NCBI RefSeq assembly: GCF_905171775.1
Contig: NC_053489.1
Location: 330,680,089 to 330,744,088, forward strand
Origin: Rana temporaria
Taxonomy: Eukaryota; Chordata; Amphibia; Anura; Ranidae
Direction: 5' to 3'
DNA length: 64,000 bases
Part shown: positions 20,281 to 32,654 of the stretch, piece after piece
Layout: the number at the start of each line of letters is the position of its first letter
Position numbering within the stretch: position 1 is the first letter of the stretch
Translations under genes and position numbers: made by a program
The notes under the pieces: model-generated
Told to the model about the DNA's origin: nothing
The model's database searches: none
Seen by the model: the letters and a program-made list of their open reading frames with translations, nothing else

Positions 20281-21900
20281 GGGACATGAAAATAAAAAAT
20301 CAAAAGCTGCGGAACACCCTTTAAAAGTCTATGGGAGAAATCTAAAGTGCTAATTTTAAAGGTTTATATGAAAGTTATTGCAATAAAAAGTTTATGGGGA
20401 CCCAGGTACTGCCCCAGGGCACATGGATCAATGCAAAAAAAGTTTTTAAAACAATAGTTTTTTCTGGAGCAGTGATTTTAATAATGCTTAAAGTAAAACA
20501 AAAAAATAAAATATTAATTTACATATCATGTTTGGGGGGTCCCCTTAGTCTGCCTGTAAAGTAGCTCATCTCTCCCATGTTTATTACAGTACTACAGCAA
20601 AAAAATGTCATTTAAAATTGCTAGTGGCTGTAATGTGTTGTCGGCTCTCGGTAATATAAATACAGAAGGAAAAAATTGGCGTGCCCCCCCCTCCCCCAGT
20701 CCATACCAGGCCCTTAAGGTCTGGTATGGATATTAAGAGGAACTCCATGCCAAGATTTTAAAAAATGTGGCGTGGGTATCCCCCCAAAATCCATACCAGG
20801 CCCTTAAGCCCCCCCTGAACCATACCAGGCCAATTGCCCTCAACATGGGGAGGGTGCATAGGGTCCCCCCAAGCACCTTGTCCCCATGTTGATGGGGATA
20901 AGGGCCTCATTCCCACAACCCTTGCCCTGTGGTTGTGGGGGTCTGTGGGCGGGGGGCTTATCAGAATCTGTAAGCCTCCTTTAACAAGGGGCCCCTAGAT
21001 CCCCCCTATGTTTATAGGTAGGCTACCCATTCACCCAAAAAAGTGTCAAAAAAGTAAAAATAACAGGAAACAGTTTTTGACAATTCCTTTATAATTTTTT
21101 TTTTTAAAGTGTCCCGTGATGTCCATCCACCTTCAATCACGGCGCACGATGGCCCTGAAAAATAGAAACAAACTCTGCCTTGATGGGAGGCGTCCCACCA
21201 ACTGCTGTCTCTTAGCTGTGACAACTGTTATATAGGCAAGGATGGGGCCTCCCAGTGACGTAAATGGGTGACCCCGCCGACTCTGACATCACTTGATATC
21301 ACGTAATGTCCAAAGGGGGCAGGAGTCACTTGGTTGCGTCACCGGGTGGCCCAGCCCTTGCCTATATAACAGCTGTCACATCCAACAGACAGCAGTTGGC
21401 AGGACGCCTCCCAACGAGGCAGAGCTTTTTTTTTTCTATTTTTCAGGTCTGGTCGCTGTGATTGAAGATGGATGGACATCGTGGGACCCTTTTCTTTTTT
21501 AATAAAGGAATTTTCCAAAACTGTCTCCTGTCTCCTACAATGTACCCCTACCCATTCACATGGGGGTGGGCTGGGATCTGGGGGCCCTCTTGTTAAAGGG
21601 GGCTTTCAGATTCCCATAAGCCCCCCACCCACAGACCACCACAACCACCGGGCAAGGGTTGTGGGGACGAGGCCCTTGTCCCCATCAAAATGGGGACAGG
21701 GTGCTTTGCGGGGGATCCAAAGGGTGTGGTATAGATTTTGGAGGGACCCCCACAATTTTTTTTTACATTTTGGCACGGGATTCCCCTTAAAATCCATACC
21801 AGACCTGAAGAACCTGGTATAGATTTTGGAGGGACCCCCACAACATTTTTTTAAAATTTTGGCACAGGGTTTCCCTTAAAATCCATAACAGACCTGCTAA
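20281..21900. mobile_element. Foldback element copy 2, left and central parts
   Basis: Begins without its tip, directly after the MITE target site, then follows the family order: 'ctttaaaagtctatgggaga', 'tgctaattttaaagg', 'ggtctggtatgg', G/C block, mirrored centre near 21,300, G/C block and 'ggtatagattttggaggga'. The two arms match as inverted repeats. No transposase. Confidence 0.75.
21088..21506. promoter_or_regulatory. Mirrored TATA/polyadenylation units, foldback copy 2
   Basis: Plus strand: TATATAA at 21363-21369, 'ctatttttcaggtc' with an acceptor-like AG, then AATAAA at 21501-21506. Minus strand: TATATAA at 21238-21244, the same 'tatttttcagg', then TATAAA in the place of AATAAA near 21,088-21,094. 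Each unit is about 140-150 bp. Function is inferred. Confidence 0.4.
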
Positions 21901-22928
21901 CTCAGCATCAACATTGAACATGCATAGTTAAAGTTAGTTAGTTTGTATCCTAATGCATTCTATGCATTCAAATTAAAAGCCTTCTGTGTGCAGCAACCCC
22001 CCTAATACTTACCAAAACACAGCAGCAGCACCATTAGCACCCACTGCTTTCAATCAAATTCAGCTAGGCAATCAGGGGAGAGATGGGGTCATGTCGGGGC
22101 TCTGTGTCTGAATAGACACAGGGAGTTGTGACTCAGTTTCGGTGGCCCATAGCAAGCTGCTTGCTGTGGGGGCACTGAACTGGAGAGAGGGGCCAGGAGC
22201 AGCAAAGAGGGACCGAGGGAACAGAGCAGGTAAGTATAACATGTTTGTTATTTTTTTAGGAAAACAATTGCTTTTACAATCACTTTAACATCTAGAATAT
22301 TCACAAACACAATGTACTTACCTCTCTTGTTGCACAAAGTATCAACACCTTTAGCCAGCCCTGAACCTGTCTCTTTATGTATTTAAGGCACCAGCATTTT
22401 TTTCTAGTCCAACATCTCAACAGAAGCTTGTAATTTGCCACCAGTTTTTTGTCTAGAAGAAAAGAGATAAGCAATGAAGCATACAAGTTAGACATCTAAG
22501 ATGTACATAAGAAAACATGAAGTGTCATTTACTTGAGAATAACTCCAGTTGTGGTTTCTAATATTAGTACACACAATTAGACTAACCTTTCCTTCCTAAT
22601 CAATGCTTTTTTCTTCTAGATGTTGTCTTTAATGTCTTGGTATCACTTTGTCACATTTCTTCACTAGGGATACTACTCCCACTGCATTTACAGCACTTGT
22701 AATATGTTTCCATTGCTTTTTCTTCCAAGCTTGGTCACTCTTAAGCATGTGGGGACCCAACAGCTTGTCATACACAGGAGCCAAATTCTCGACCAACACC
22801 ACATTCTCTGCATATGTGAACTTCAGATATCATTGTCGACCATCAATCCTCTTGTTAGGGGTACTGGATTTTTGCTTGACATTGCTGTCACTGAAAATTT
22901 AATGATGTTAAGGGATCCTCTAAAAAAG
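21901..22928. other. Unclassified sequence between foldback parts
   Basis: Includes a purine-rich GC segment at 22,020-22,250 ending 'caggtaagtataac', and AT-rich DNA beyond. No supported ORF. Confidence 0.35.
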
Positions 22929-23042
22929 ACTTGATCGCAAATTTGCCGTGAACACCCCAAATTGTTCGCTATTCGGCGAACAGGCAAACACCCGATGTTC
23001 GAGACGAACTTACATTCGATTCGAACATCGGGCTCATCCCTA
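22929..23042. mobile_element. Foldback family right end
   Basis: Contains 'aattgttcgctattcggcga' and 'ttcgaacatcgggctcatcc', ending 'atcccta'. It corresponds to the right end of the copy at 29464-31048 and may be the far end of copy 2. Confidence 0.6.
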
Positions 23043-23099
23043 CTGTTGAATCTTAGGAAAACACAATGAATGTGGGTGGGCTTACACTCCAATTTCCCT

Positions 23100-23420
23100 A
23101 GCTACACATGCTGCAATTCTCTGCAAAATATCAGTAGCAAATATACCAGACAGATAAAAGTACTGTAAATAGCACTAAGAACTGTGTAAAGCTACACATG
23201 CAGCAAACAACTTTGTATTCTGTGGCTGGTGGTACATTAGGCATTCACCGGATACAAAGGTAAGCCATTACAGGCCCCAAAATTTAGCTTACAAGCGTTC
23301 ACCTGACAGCAAACAACTTTGTATTCTGTGGCTGGAGGTATATTAGGCATTCACAGGATAAATAAGTGCAGGCCCCAAAAATTAGGCATTCAACGGACAT
23401 AAAAGGCCTTTTATGCCGCT
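23100..23420. repeat. Short tandem repeats at the hAT 3' side
   Basis: 'caaacaactttgtattctgt' plus 'ggctgg-ggta-attaggcattcac' occurs at about 23,208 and 23,311, roughly 103 bp apart, with 'ttaggcattcaacgga' as a third partial copy. Subterminal repeats like this are where hAT transposases usually bind. Confidence 0.7.
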
Positions 23421-23628
23421 GTATTTACCTAAGACAGGGACCATGAATTGTTATGAGTGGTGGCGGATATTTGTGGCCTGTCATGAGGAATTTGAATCAA
23501 ACATGGTCTACTGGTCACATGTGTTGAATTTCTCCGAGATCCATGCCTCATGCATTTTTAGAAATGTGAGGTAGTCAACACTGTCGCGAGCTAGGCCGCT
23601 AACTCGATGTAGTCGGACACCTGTCAGT

Positions 23629-26119
23629 CTAGGCATTCCCTGATGCTGGATCCGGACAGCTGTCGATGGGTCGGCTGAAAGAATGAAAGAATGATCTCAT
23701 ATCATTAGTGACCAACACATCTTCAAACCGCCCTCTTCTTGCAGGCGCTGTTGGATTGGTACCCGCAACTGTTTTTCTGTGAGTTAAAATTCCTCTGCCA
23801 GCGCACGCAAAAGCAGAATGCAGCATTTCTCGAATGCCTGGAAGTTCTGCATTCTGATAGCCCTCTGTGATGGTGGTAACATTTCCGCCATTTGTCGTTT
23901 GTACCGGTGGTCTAAGTACGTTGCTACCCAGTACTGGTCCTTGCCCTTTATGCTTTTTATATGGGGGTCCCTCTTAAAACACTGGAGCATGAAGGCCTCC
24001 ATTTGCACTAAACTGGAAGCGGTGTATTGGCCTGGCTCCTGCTCATCATCCAGGATAATGTCATCCTCGTTCTCCACCCCCATCCACAGACAACACCAGG
24101 GATCCCAGAAAGGTTAAAACCATGCTCTTATTGCTCCTTCTCATCCGCCCCGGCACCATCCTCCTCTGACTCCTCTTCAGACCATTGTTGACTTGTCTCA
24201 GGTGGAGTAGCCCCCCCCTGGGAATTCATACAGTATTGCGACTTCCTCATCTTCCTGTTCCTGCTCCTCGACGGCTTGATCAATGACACAACACAATGCA
24301 CGCTCCAGAAAGAAGGCAAAAGGTACAATGTCACTGATGGTGCCCTGGCTGTGACTGACCAGTTTGGTGATCTCATCAAATGGCCGCAGAAGCCTGCATG
24401 AGTCACGCATGAGCAGCCACTGGCGCGGTGAAAAAAAAACAAGCTCCCCAGAACCTGTCCTGCCGCAGAGTTCGTACAGGTAGTCGTTAACTGCGCCTAT
24501 CAAGCATATACAAGGTTGAGTTCCATCGCGTCGGGCAGTCAGAAATAAGACGTCTGATGGGCAGGTTGTGTCGCCGCTGAACGTCAGCAAGGCGAGCCAT
24601 GGCCGTGTAAGATCTTCTGAAATGGCCCGAGATTTTCCTGGCCTGCCGCAAGACGTCCTGGACCCCAGGGTATTTGGCAACAAATCGCTGCACAACCAAG
24701 TTCAGGACGTGTGCCATGCATGGAATGTGTGTAATTTTGCCCTGTGTCAGCGCACTCAGCAGATTGGCACTGTTGTCGCACACCACTTTACCAGTTGTCA
24801 AATTGAGCGGTGTTAGCCACTGATCTGCCTGTGAACTCAAAGCTGAAAGGAGTGCAGGACCAGTGTGGCTCTTGTCTTCCAGGCACAACAGACGCAGCAC
24901 AGCATGGCAACGTCTCACCTGGCATGTCGAATAGGTTCTGGGGATATTGGGAGGCGCAGCGGAAGAGACGGTAGCATCGGAAAAGGAGGAGTCAGCTGAG
25001 GAGGAGAGAGAGGATGGAGTAGGAGGAGGAGCAAAAGAAGAGGCAGGCCTGCATGCAATCCATGGCGGTAAAACTAAATCTACATGGGTGCCACGGGTTA
25101 CATGCTTGACGGCTGACAGAAGGTTCACCCAGTGGGCAGTAAAATTTATATACCTTCCCTATCTGTGTTTTCTAGACCACGTGTCTGTGGTCAGATGTAT
25201 CTTGGCACCGACACTACGTGCCAGAGATACATTCACTTGCCGCTGAACATGGCCATATAGCTCTGGGATGCCCTTCTGTGAGAAATATTTCCTTCCTGGG
25301 ACCTTCCATTGTGGTGTTCCAATGGCCACAAATTTTCGAAAGGCCACCGAGTCCACCAGTTTATATGGCAGTAGTGGGCGGGCTATCAGTTCTGACAAGC
25401 CAGCGGTCAACCGTTGGGCAAGAGGGTTATCCGGCGTCATGTTTTTTTTTTTGTGATCGAACATTTGGGCCACGGAAGCCTGCCTTTTTGCAGAAAAACG
25501 TGAGGACGGCATGATGGAAGGTGGAGTGGAGTACAATTGTGAATATAGAGGAGAAGGAGAAGGAGGCTGGATGGTGAGAGCCTGGAGTGTGGCTTTGTGG
25601 GTTCTGATGGTGTTGCTCCCACTGGGCTCGGTGATGGAAGGCCAGGTGCCTTCTTAAGGCGGTCATCCCTAGGTGAATGTTGGGCTTACCGCTTATGCAT
25701 TGACTGCAAAGGATACAGATGGCAACACTATTGTCAGCAGCGGACACGTTAAAAAAAGCCCACACTGCGGAGCAATGGGCCGGTGTCCTGGGAGCGCCAG
25801 ATGTGACCGTACATGGTTGATGGCTCGCTCCTGATACATTAGGAGTCTGGTTTGTCCCTCATATGCAATGTAAGTTCGGCCTTCTCCCTATCTGCTGGTC
25901 CATCTCTCCCTCTGAACTCCCCTCCTCTTCCTCTCTTGTGGGCACCCATGTGACGTCTGTAGACACGTCATCATCTACGTCACCTTCCCCACCACTAACA
26001 TTAGAGATCTCTGAGTAGGCAGCAAAAGTGGGGACCAACCTTCTTGGGCTGATCTGGGTACTGTTGTCAGACTGCTGAGTGGTGGCTGTTGCTACCTCCT
26101 CTTCCTGAGCCAATGCCAA
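23629..26119 (-). pseudogene. hAT transposase with BED finger, decayed
   Basis: Read from 26,119 leftward in several frames. An acidic N-terminus (DDDVSTDVTWVPTREEEE) is followed by a BED-type finger (CILC and HLAFHH), then 'FAKRQASVAQMF'-like sequence near 25.5 kb. Catalytic landmarks: LTTDTWSRKH (first D), VVCDNSANLLSAL (second D), CMAHVLNLVVQRF and CPTRWNSTLYML of the hAT insertion domain. The last piece is DQYWVATYLDHRYKRQM. I could not find a clean C-terminal dimerisation domain. Frameshifts separate at least five pieces. Family function: cut-and-paste transposition with 8-bp duplications. The N-terminus matches the fragment at 43.9-44.4 kb. Confidence 0.8.
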
Positions 26120-26379
26120 GAATGGATGCGCATCGGAAATGTCTTATGATGGATCAGAAAATAATTCTTGTGACTCAAGCGTTGGGTATATGGTGGTGGT
26201 GTTGGTGGTGAGCCAAGTCTGGTGTGCCTTTTGACGTAATCAAACTCACCTTGTGCCACTTCACACTTTGGCTCCGGCCTGGTGCTCCTGCCCTACCCCT
26301 ACCACCCCTGCGGAAGGGCCTGCCTCTTCCTCTGCCTGTCATTTTTTAAATGACCTTGTGACAAAAGTCTCTAGAGAAG

Positions 26380-27300
26380 CGCAGTATATGTGGAAGAAGG
26401 TATATAACACCCCGCTTCAATCTGTCATTTTGGGGGGCCACTTGTTTATCGCACTAGTTATAAAACTTTTTTTCCAGTAACTTTTGGCTCTGTGTGTAGC
26501 TGAGGTAAAGCAGCAAAACAGAAAATATAATTCTGCAGTACCCAAATACACTATTATGAAAGTATATTTTTATATAACACCCAGCTTCAATCTGTCATTT
26601 TGGGGGGCCACTGGTTTATCGCACCAGTTAAAAAACTTTTTTTCCCAGTAACGTTTGTCACTGTGTGTAGCAGAGGTAACGCAGCAAACGGAAAATAAAA
26701 TTCTGCAGTACCCAAATACACCACCAGTCACAATGCTGCACAATACAAATTCACTATAATATTCTTTCTATATTAGAAAGTATATTATAAGTGTATTACA
26801 CCTCTATATACTGCACACCAAACAATAGTACACCTATACCAGTCCTTAAAAAGACTTTTGTGGACTTGTTAGCTAATGATTTGTGTCACTGCAGTCTGTC
26901 CCTGCTCCACACAGCAACCTCTCCCTACACTGACAAAAAGCAGAATGTATCACACTAGTTATAAAACTTTTTTTCTAGTATCATTTGTCACTGTGTGTAG
27001 CAAGAGGTAAAGCAGCAAAACAGAAAAAAAAAATCTGCAGTACCCAAATACACCAGTCACAATGCTGCACAGTGCACAATACAAATCCACTATAATATGC
27101 TTTTTATGTTAGAAAGTATATTATAAGTGTATTACACCCCTATATACTGCACACCAAACAATAGTACACATATACCAGTCCTTAAAAGGACTTTTGTGGA
27201 CCTTTTAGCTAACGATTTTTGTTTCAATACAGACTGTCCCTGCTCCACACAGCAACCTCTCCCTACACTGACAAAAAGCAGAATGTAAAATGGCCACCAG
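26380..27300. repeat. Tandem repeats upstream of the hAT gene
   Basis: 'cttcaatctgtcattttggg' recurs about 171 bp apart (26,418 and 26,589). A longer block with 'ctgcagtacccaaatacac', 'gtattacac' and 'accaaacaatagtacac' recurs about 328 bp apart (26,620-26,880 and 26,950-27,210). These lie 5' of the transposase on its own strand and fit subterminal binding arrays. Confidence 0.75.
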
Positions 27301-27382
27301 ATCAGGTCTATTTATAAGGTAGGGGGTATGTCCATGTGCTGAAATGTCTCAATTGGCTGTCCTGTACCACCTGATTGATGTG

Positions 27383-27960
27383 TCATGGGTCAAAGTTATT
27401 CTCAATGTAAAATTGTGGACGGGCGCGAATATCGCCAGATGTCATATCACCCCAGTCGAGACACACCAAAACTTGTAAACCTTTGAAAAAAACTGTAAAG
27501 TCCAAATACAACTCATCTAATGTAATAATACATACATGACCCGTGTTGAATAGATTGGAGGTGATGGGGGGATTGCGGAAAAAAAATGGGTTGGGTAGGC
27601 CGGTGAGGGGAAGGGGCGAGATAGGGTTCGTCAGGTGCAGTTTGGGGGAGGATCCCAATTTTAGTTGCTTAAGGGTGCAGATAAGCCCCCGGAAGTAGGT
27701 TCCATCTGGTGTAGTTCAGTCCTGGGACTTTGATATCATAATTAGGGTCTAGATATCTGTACAGGGAGTCTTTGTTCCATAGTAGCATTGATGGGTTCAA
27801 GAACTGTTAAAAATGGTTCAAACAGGCACAAATTGCGAAAGATAATATGGTGGTATCTTGGAAAGGTTCATGGTTGAACAGAGCGTTGTCCAATATCTAA
27901 TTAGAACAAGAAAAGGGTGAGTGTCCACTCTGTCCTCATTCGATATCAGGGGGTCTGCCT
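27383..27960 (-). mobile_element. L1-related sequence downstream of ORF1, uncertain
   Basis: Lies after ORF1 on the minus strand, where ORF2 would begin. Readings such as 'LWNKDSLYRYLDPNYDIKVP' and 'WNLLPGAYLHP' are broken by stops, and I could not place them in ORF2. It may be a different L1 segment joined here. Confidence 0.35.
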
Positions 27961-28434
27961 TCCTTGGATTGCTTGAAGTTGGAGAAATGGGGCTGGATGG
28001 AGTTTGATTTTTTTATGGCTCCCGAGGAGGGGTTCGGCAGAGTTTGAGGGGGCCCAATGTGATCAATCTCAGTCCCAGTAGAAGTTTTTCACCTTCCTGG
28101 AGGCTGGAAAAGGAGTACGTCTTGGATTTGAAGGCAAACTTAAGAGCAAATGGGAAGGCACACCAGTATTTGATTTCTTTTTGTGAAAGAACCTCAAGCG
28201 GGGGTTTTAGGGATTGTCTCCTTTGGATGGTTGATGGGGAGATCTCCACAAAGACTTGAACTGGATGATTTTGGCATAGGAGTGGTGTTTGTGTGAGGGA
28301 TCTTCTCCTTTAATGTGTAGAAATGAGGCTTCACCAGTATATCTTTAGGGGCTCCGCCTTTTCTCTGGGGGCCCAGAGCACTGTGAGCTCTGTCCAATTC
28401 CAGTTTATGCAGCTGAATGTCAGGGATAAGGCCC
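27961..28434 (-). pseudogene. L1 ORF1 C-terminal part (Tx1-like)
   Basis: Contains LDRAHSALGP, then DILVKPHFYTLKEKI, and the C-terminal domain with IKYWCAFPFALKFAFKSKTY and LQEGEKLL. These are the RRM end and CTD of L1 ORF1p, the RNA-binding chaperone of L1 particles. At least one frameshift is present. It continues on the other side of the MITE at 28443-29199. Confidence 0.75.
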
Positions 28435-28442
28435 TTAATGAA

Positions 28443-29199
28443 TAGTGTTGAGCGGAATACGCCATATTCAATTTCGCAATATATCACGAATATATAGCCG
28501 AATATTCGAGAAATATTCGCTAAAATCGAATATTCGTGATATTTTATCCAAATGAAATTTTTGCGAAATTTCACTATTGCGAATGCGAAAATAATTGCGA
28601 AATTTCGACAAGTGCGGTAGGAGAACTCTGATTGGCTCATGCTGAAATCGAATATTCGTGATATATTATCAAATTTTCGCAAATGCGAATGCGAAATTGA
28701 TTGCGGAATTTCGACAACTGGGGTAGGAGAACTCTGATTGGCTTCGATGCAAAAGAAGGGCGGAGAAAGTATTCGCTAATATTCTGAAATTGAATATTCG
28801 TGACATTTTATCCAAAAAACAATATTGCGAAATTGCGCTAATGCGGATGCGAAAATGATAGCGAAATTTTAACAACTGTGGTAGGAGAACTCTGATGCAA
28901 AAGAAGGGCGGAGAAAATAATCGCGCAATATTCCTATTGCCGAATATTCGCATTGCGAATATTCGGCAATATAAAATGATCGCTTCAGCTACTCGGCCCA
29001 GTGTCTCTAATCATACCAGCAACGCTTTTAGACGTCGATGGAGATCACTAGGATGTGATCTGTTTTAAAAATAAAATTGAAAAAATGTGAATATTCGGAA
29101 TAGCGAATATTGGCCGCGAAATTCGATATATTCGCGAATACTCAAATATGCCATATTCGAGCCGAATATTCGCAATACGAATATTCGTGAGCAGCACTA
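28443..29199. mobile_element. hAT MITE rich in GAATATTCG
   Basis: A 757-bp AT-rich element with ends 'tagtgttgagcggaata' and 'tattcgtgagcagcacta', flanked by the perfect 8-bp duplication TTAATGAA (28435-28442, 29200-29207). The body has many GAATATTCG-type palindromes and repeats of 'ggtaggagaactctga'. It interrupts L1 ORF1. An 8-bp duplication indicates hAT. Confidence 0.88.
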
Positions 29200-29207
29200 T
29201 TAATGAA

Positions 29208-29463
29208 GTCTTGGACTGCTGCTGTGACTTCTGAAATAGACTCTGGGAGTCCCTTTATCCTAAAATTATACCTTCTTGATCTGTTTTCAAGATCATCGAT
29301 CTAGGACAGGGCAGTGTCCAGTTGTTCCTGCAAAACTTGAATGTGATCAGAGTTTTGATTGTTCCTGGCAACTGTGGCTTCCAGCTTGTGTTCCATGTCT
29401 TCCATCGTGTCACCTAGATTCTGAAAATCAGCCTTAATGTCCCCTGTAATTTTAGCTGCAATG
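29208..29463 (-). pseudogene. L1 ORF1 middle part, coiled coil and RRM start
   Basis: The minus strand reads AAKITGDIKADFQNLG, then a leucine-heptad region, one in-frame stop, and DDLENRSRRYNFRIKGLPES, the typical junction between coiled coil and RRM in L1 ORF1. It continues leftward beyond the hAT MITE. Its N-terminal continuation lies near 34.4 kb, across inserted DNA. Confidence 0.78.
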
Positions 29464-31048
29464 TAGGGATGAGCTTCGAGTTCAAGTCAAACTCATGTTC
29501 GACTCGAACACTGCCTGTTCGCCTGTTCGGCGTGCAGCGAACAATTTGGGGTTTTCGCGGCAAATTCAAAAAGCCGTGGAACACCCTGTTAAAGTCTATG
29601 GGAGAAATCTAAAGTGCTAATTTTAAAGGCTAATATGCAAGTTATTGTCCTAAAAAGTGTTTGGGGATCTGAGTCCTGCCCCAAGGGACATGTATCAATG
29701 CAACAAAAAGTTTTAAAAACGTCTGTTTTTTCAGGAGCAGTAAATTTAATAATGCTAAAAGTGAAACCATAAAAGTAAAATATTCCTTTAAATTTCGTAC
29801 CTTGGGGGGGGGGGTGTAAAGTTAGCATGTGAAATATCGCGTTTCCCGTACTTAGAACTGTCTCTGCACAAAGTGTCATTTTTGAAAGGAAAAAAGTCTT
29901 TTAAAACCGGACTTGCGGCTATAATTAATTGTCGGCTCTGGCAATTCAGAGTGAATTCATTCATAAAAAAAAAAAAAATAGCGTGGGGGTCCCCCCAAAT
30001 TCCATTACCAGGCCCTTCAGGTCTGGAATGGATATTAAGGGGAACCCCGCCGTCAATTTAAAAAAAAAATGACGTGGGGTTCCCCCCAAATATCCATTCC
30101 AGACCCTTCAGGTCTGGTGTGGATTTTAAGGGAAACTCCACCCCAAATTGAAAAAAAAATGGCGTGGAGTTCCCCCAAAAATTCACACCAGACCCCTTAT
30201 CCGAGCATGTTAACCTGGCCAGCCGCAGAAAAGAGGGGGGGACAGAGTGCGCCCCCCCCTCTCCTGAACCGTACCAGGTCACATGCCCTCAACATTGGGA
30301 GGATGTCCCCATGTTGATGGGGACAAGGGCCTCATCCCCACAACCCTTGTCCGGTGGTTGTGGGGGTCTGCGGGCGGGGGGCTTATCAGAATCTGGAAGA
30401 CCTTTTTAACAAAGGGGACCCCCAGATCCTGACCCCCCCCCTATGTAAATTGGTAATGGGGTACATTGTACCCCTCCAGTTCATGAAGGAAGTGTAAATA
30501 GTTGGAAAAAACACACACACACACCGTAGAAAAAAGTCCTTTATTAATAAAATAAAAAGAAAAAAAATCCAGCGGTGGTAATCTACTCGGTTCCAGCTCC
30601 CTGCTCCAACGTTGTCTGTATCCAGCGACGGTTGATCTCCGGTCCAGCGATGAGAAGATCCATCCATCCAGAGCGCAGCCATGCCGACCTCCTCTCTCCG
30701 CTGGACACAGCCCAGCGAATGACGCGCTGTAGCTTTGACATTTCTTATATAGGGGAGGTGGGGCCACCCGTCACCCCGCCCCCTCTGACGCACCCTCTGC
30801 TACATCACTGGGGAAGCCCAGCAAGGGGGAAGACTGGGCTTCCCCAGTGACGTAGCAGAGGGTGCATCAGAGGGGGCGGGGTCATATTAGCCTTTAAAAT
30901 TAGCACTTTAGATTTCTCCCATAGACTTTAACAGGGTGTTCCGCGGCTTTTCGAATTTGCCGCAAACACCCCTAATTGTTCATTGTTCGCCGAACAGGCA
31001 ATGTTCGAGTCGAACATGAGTTCGACTCGAACTCGAAGCTGATCCCTA
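29464..31048. mobile_element. Foldback element copy 3, both ends present
   Basis: Ends 'tagggatgagcttcgagttc' and complement 'gaactcgaagctgatcccta'. Long inverted stretches include 'atgttcgactcgaaca' and 'ctatgggagaaatct'. Left arm modules follow the order of copies 2 and 4. The right arm is short: after the centre (30,760-30,890, itself inverted around 'cttccccagtgacgtagcag') it jumps to the outer end. No clear target duplication beyond TA. No transposase. Confidence 0.78.
30540..30751 (-). promoter_or_regulatory. TATA/AATAAA unit, foldback copy 3
   Basis: Minus strand: TATATAA at 30745-30751 and AATAAAGGA with its AATAAA at 30540-30545, about 205 bp apart. A short ORF between them (MAALWMDGSSHRW...) has no family I recognise. 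Same layout as in copies at 6.5 and 21.3 kb. Confidence 0.4.
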
Positions 31049-31059
31049 CTTACCAAACA

Positions 31060-32654
31060 TAAACTAGCAGGTGGGGGTAGGATCTATCGACTTCGAAGAC
31101 TACTACTGGGCATCAATCTTGACCCAACTTCGGGACTGGTTTCAGGTGCCCCCAACCACCCTTTGGGGTCATTTGGAAACAGCTATACTTCAGCATCATA
31201 ACCTAAAAAGCTGGTTGCTGGGGATCACGATTGGAATCCCTGTCTCCAACTCACTCCCCCCTACGATGAAGGCGGCTGCCAACGCTTGACAAAAAATAGT
31301 AAATTTGGGGAACGCACCTAACTTCACATTTTCGCCACCTCTCCCAATAGATTTGCTACAACATTTTACGTCGGACTTTTCCCTCACAAATTGGAAATCT
31401 CAGGGAATAGTATTCCTTGGAGACATTCTACAAGACGGATCACTGCTAACATTTCCGCAACTACAAGAGAAGTTTAACCTCCAATGTACAGAGCTCTTCA
31501 ACTATCTTAGGGTAAAACACTGCTTTATCAAGATGTCTAAGCCGTCATACTCTATTCCCTCTGGTGTGTGGCTGTTTCTGAACAATCCCAGGCCACATGT
31601 GAAGGGAATTTCCCTTTTTTACGACATTTTCCAACAAAAAATAACTTTCACCAAGACAAAACCACACTCTCACTGGGACGCGGATCTGGGACACACCTTT
31701 TCCGAGTCACAGTGGCAGATAGCCCTCTGGTCATATACAAGTCCACTAAAAACTCCGCCTTTTGGGAACTTGCACAAAATTTTTTATTCAGATGGTATCT
31801 TACCCCTACAAGAATCGCAGCATTCAGCGCCTGAACGCCAGACAATTGCTGGAAATGCAACCAGGACAGAGGGGATCGTCTACATATTTTTTGGTCCTGC
31901 CCACTCATCCAACCTTATTGAAAGACAATATTCCGTATCCTAATGGATATCTCTCAAACATTGATATCCCCTACCCCTGCTTTGGCGTTGTTAAATTTGA
32001 CGATAGACTCAATCCATATCTCCTTCTGAGTGGTAGTGACTAATATCCTCCTGTCAGCTAGACTATCTATTACAAGACTGTGAAAACTACACAAATACCG
32101 TCCATTGAACACACCCTTGATCTGGTTAACGTACATCACAATTACAAATTAATGTTGGCATCTAGCGAGGGCCAACTCCAAAAGACACAGGACATATGGA
32201 AACCCTGGTCACAATGGACCAGATCAGAGGTATATCTGTGAATCGGCCATACTACACAGTATGTCACGTGGATGTTACCCATGAATTCAGGCACGTTCTG
32301 ATAGTTCACCTACAGTATAGGCCATGGGTCTTCAAACTATGGCCCTCCAGTTGTTTAGGAACTACAATTTCCATCATGCCTAGTCATGTCTCTGAATGTC
32401 AGAGTTTTGCAATGCCTCATGGGATGTATAGTTCTGCAACAGCTGGAGGGCCGTAGTTTGAGGATCCCTGGTCTAGGCGATGATAGAACCTTTATGCAGA
32501 ATGTATTTAATCTTCAAAAGTATACCTGTTTTTCTGAGCTGTAATACATATTCTTATTTCCCCGTAAACTAATACGATCGGAATGTAATTGTTAATTACT
32601 TCCTTTTTCTCTTTCTGTACTTCTTGTGCAAAATTTCAATAAATACTATTGTTT

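Noticed and set aside
26380..27300. CRISPR-like array
   Set aside because: Repeat units are long, unequal and AT-rich, there are no unique spacers of constant size, and the genome is eukaryotic.
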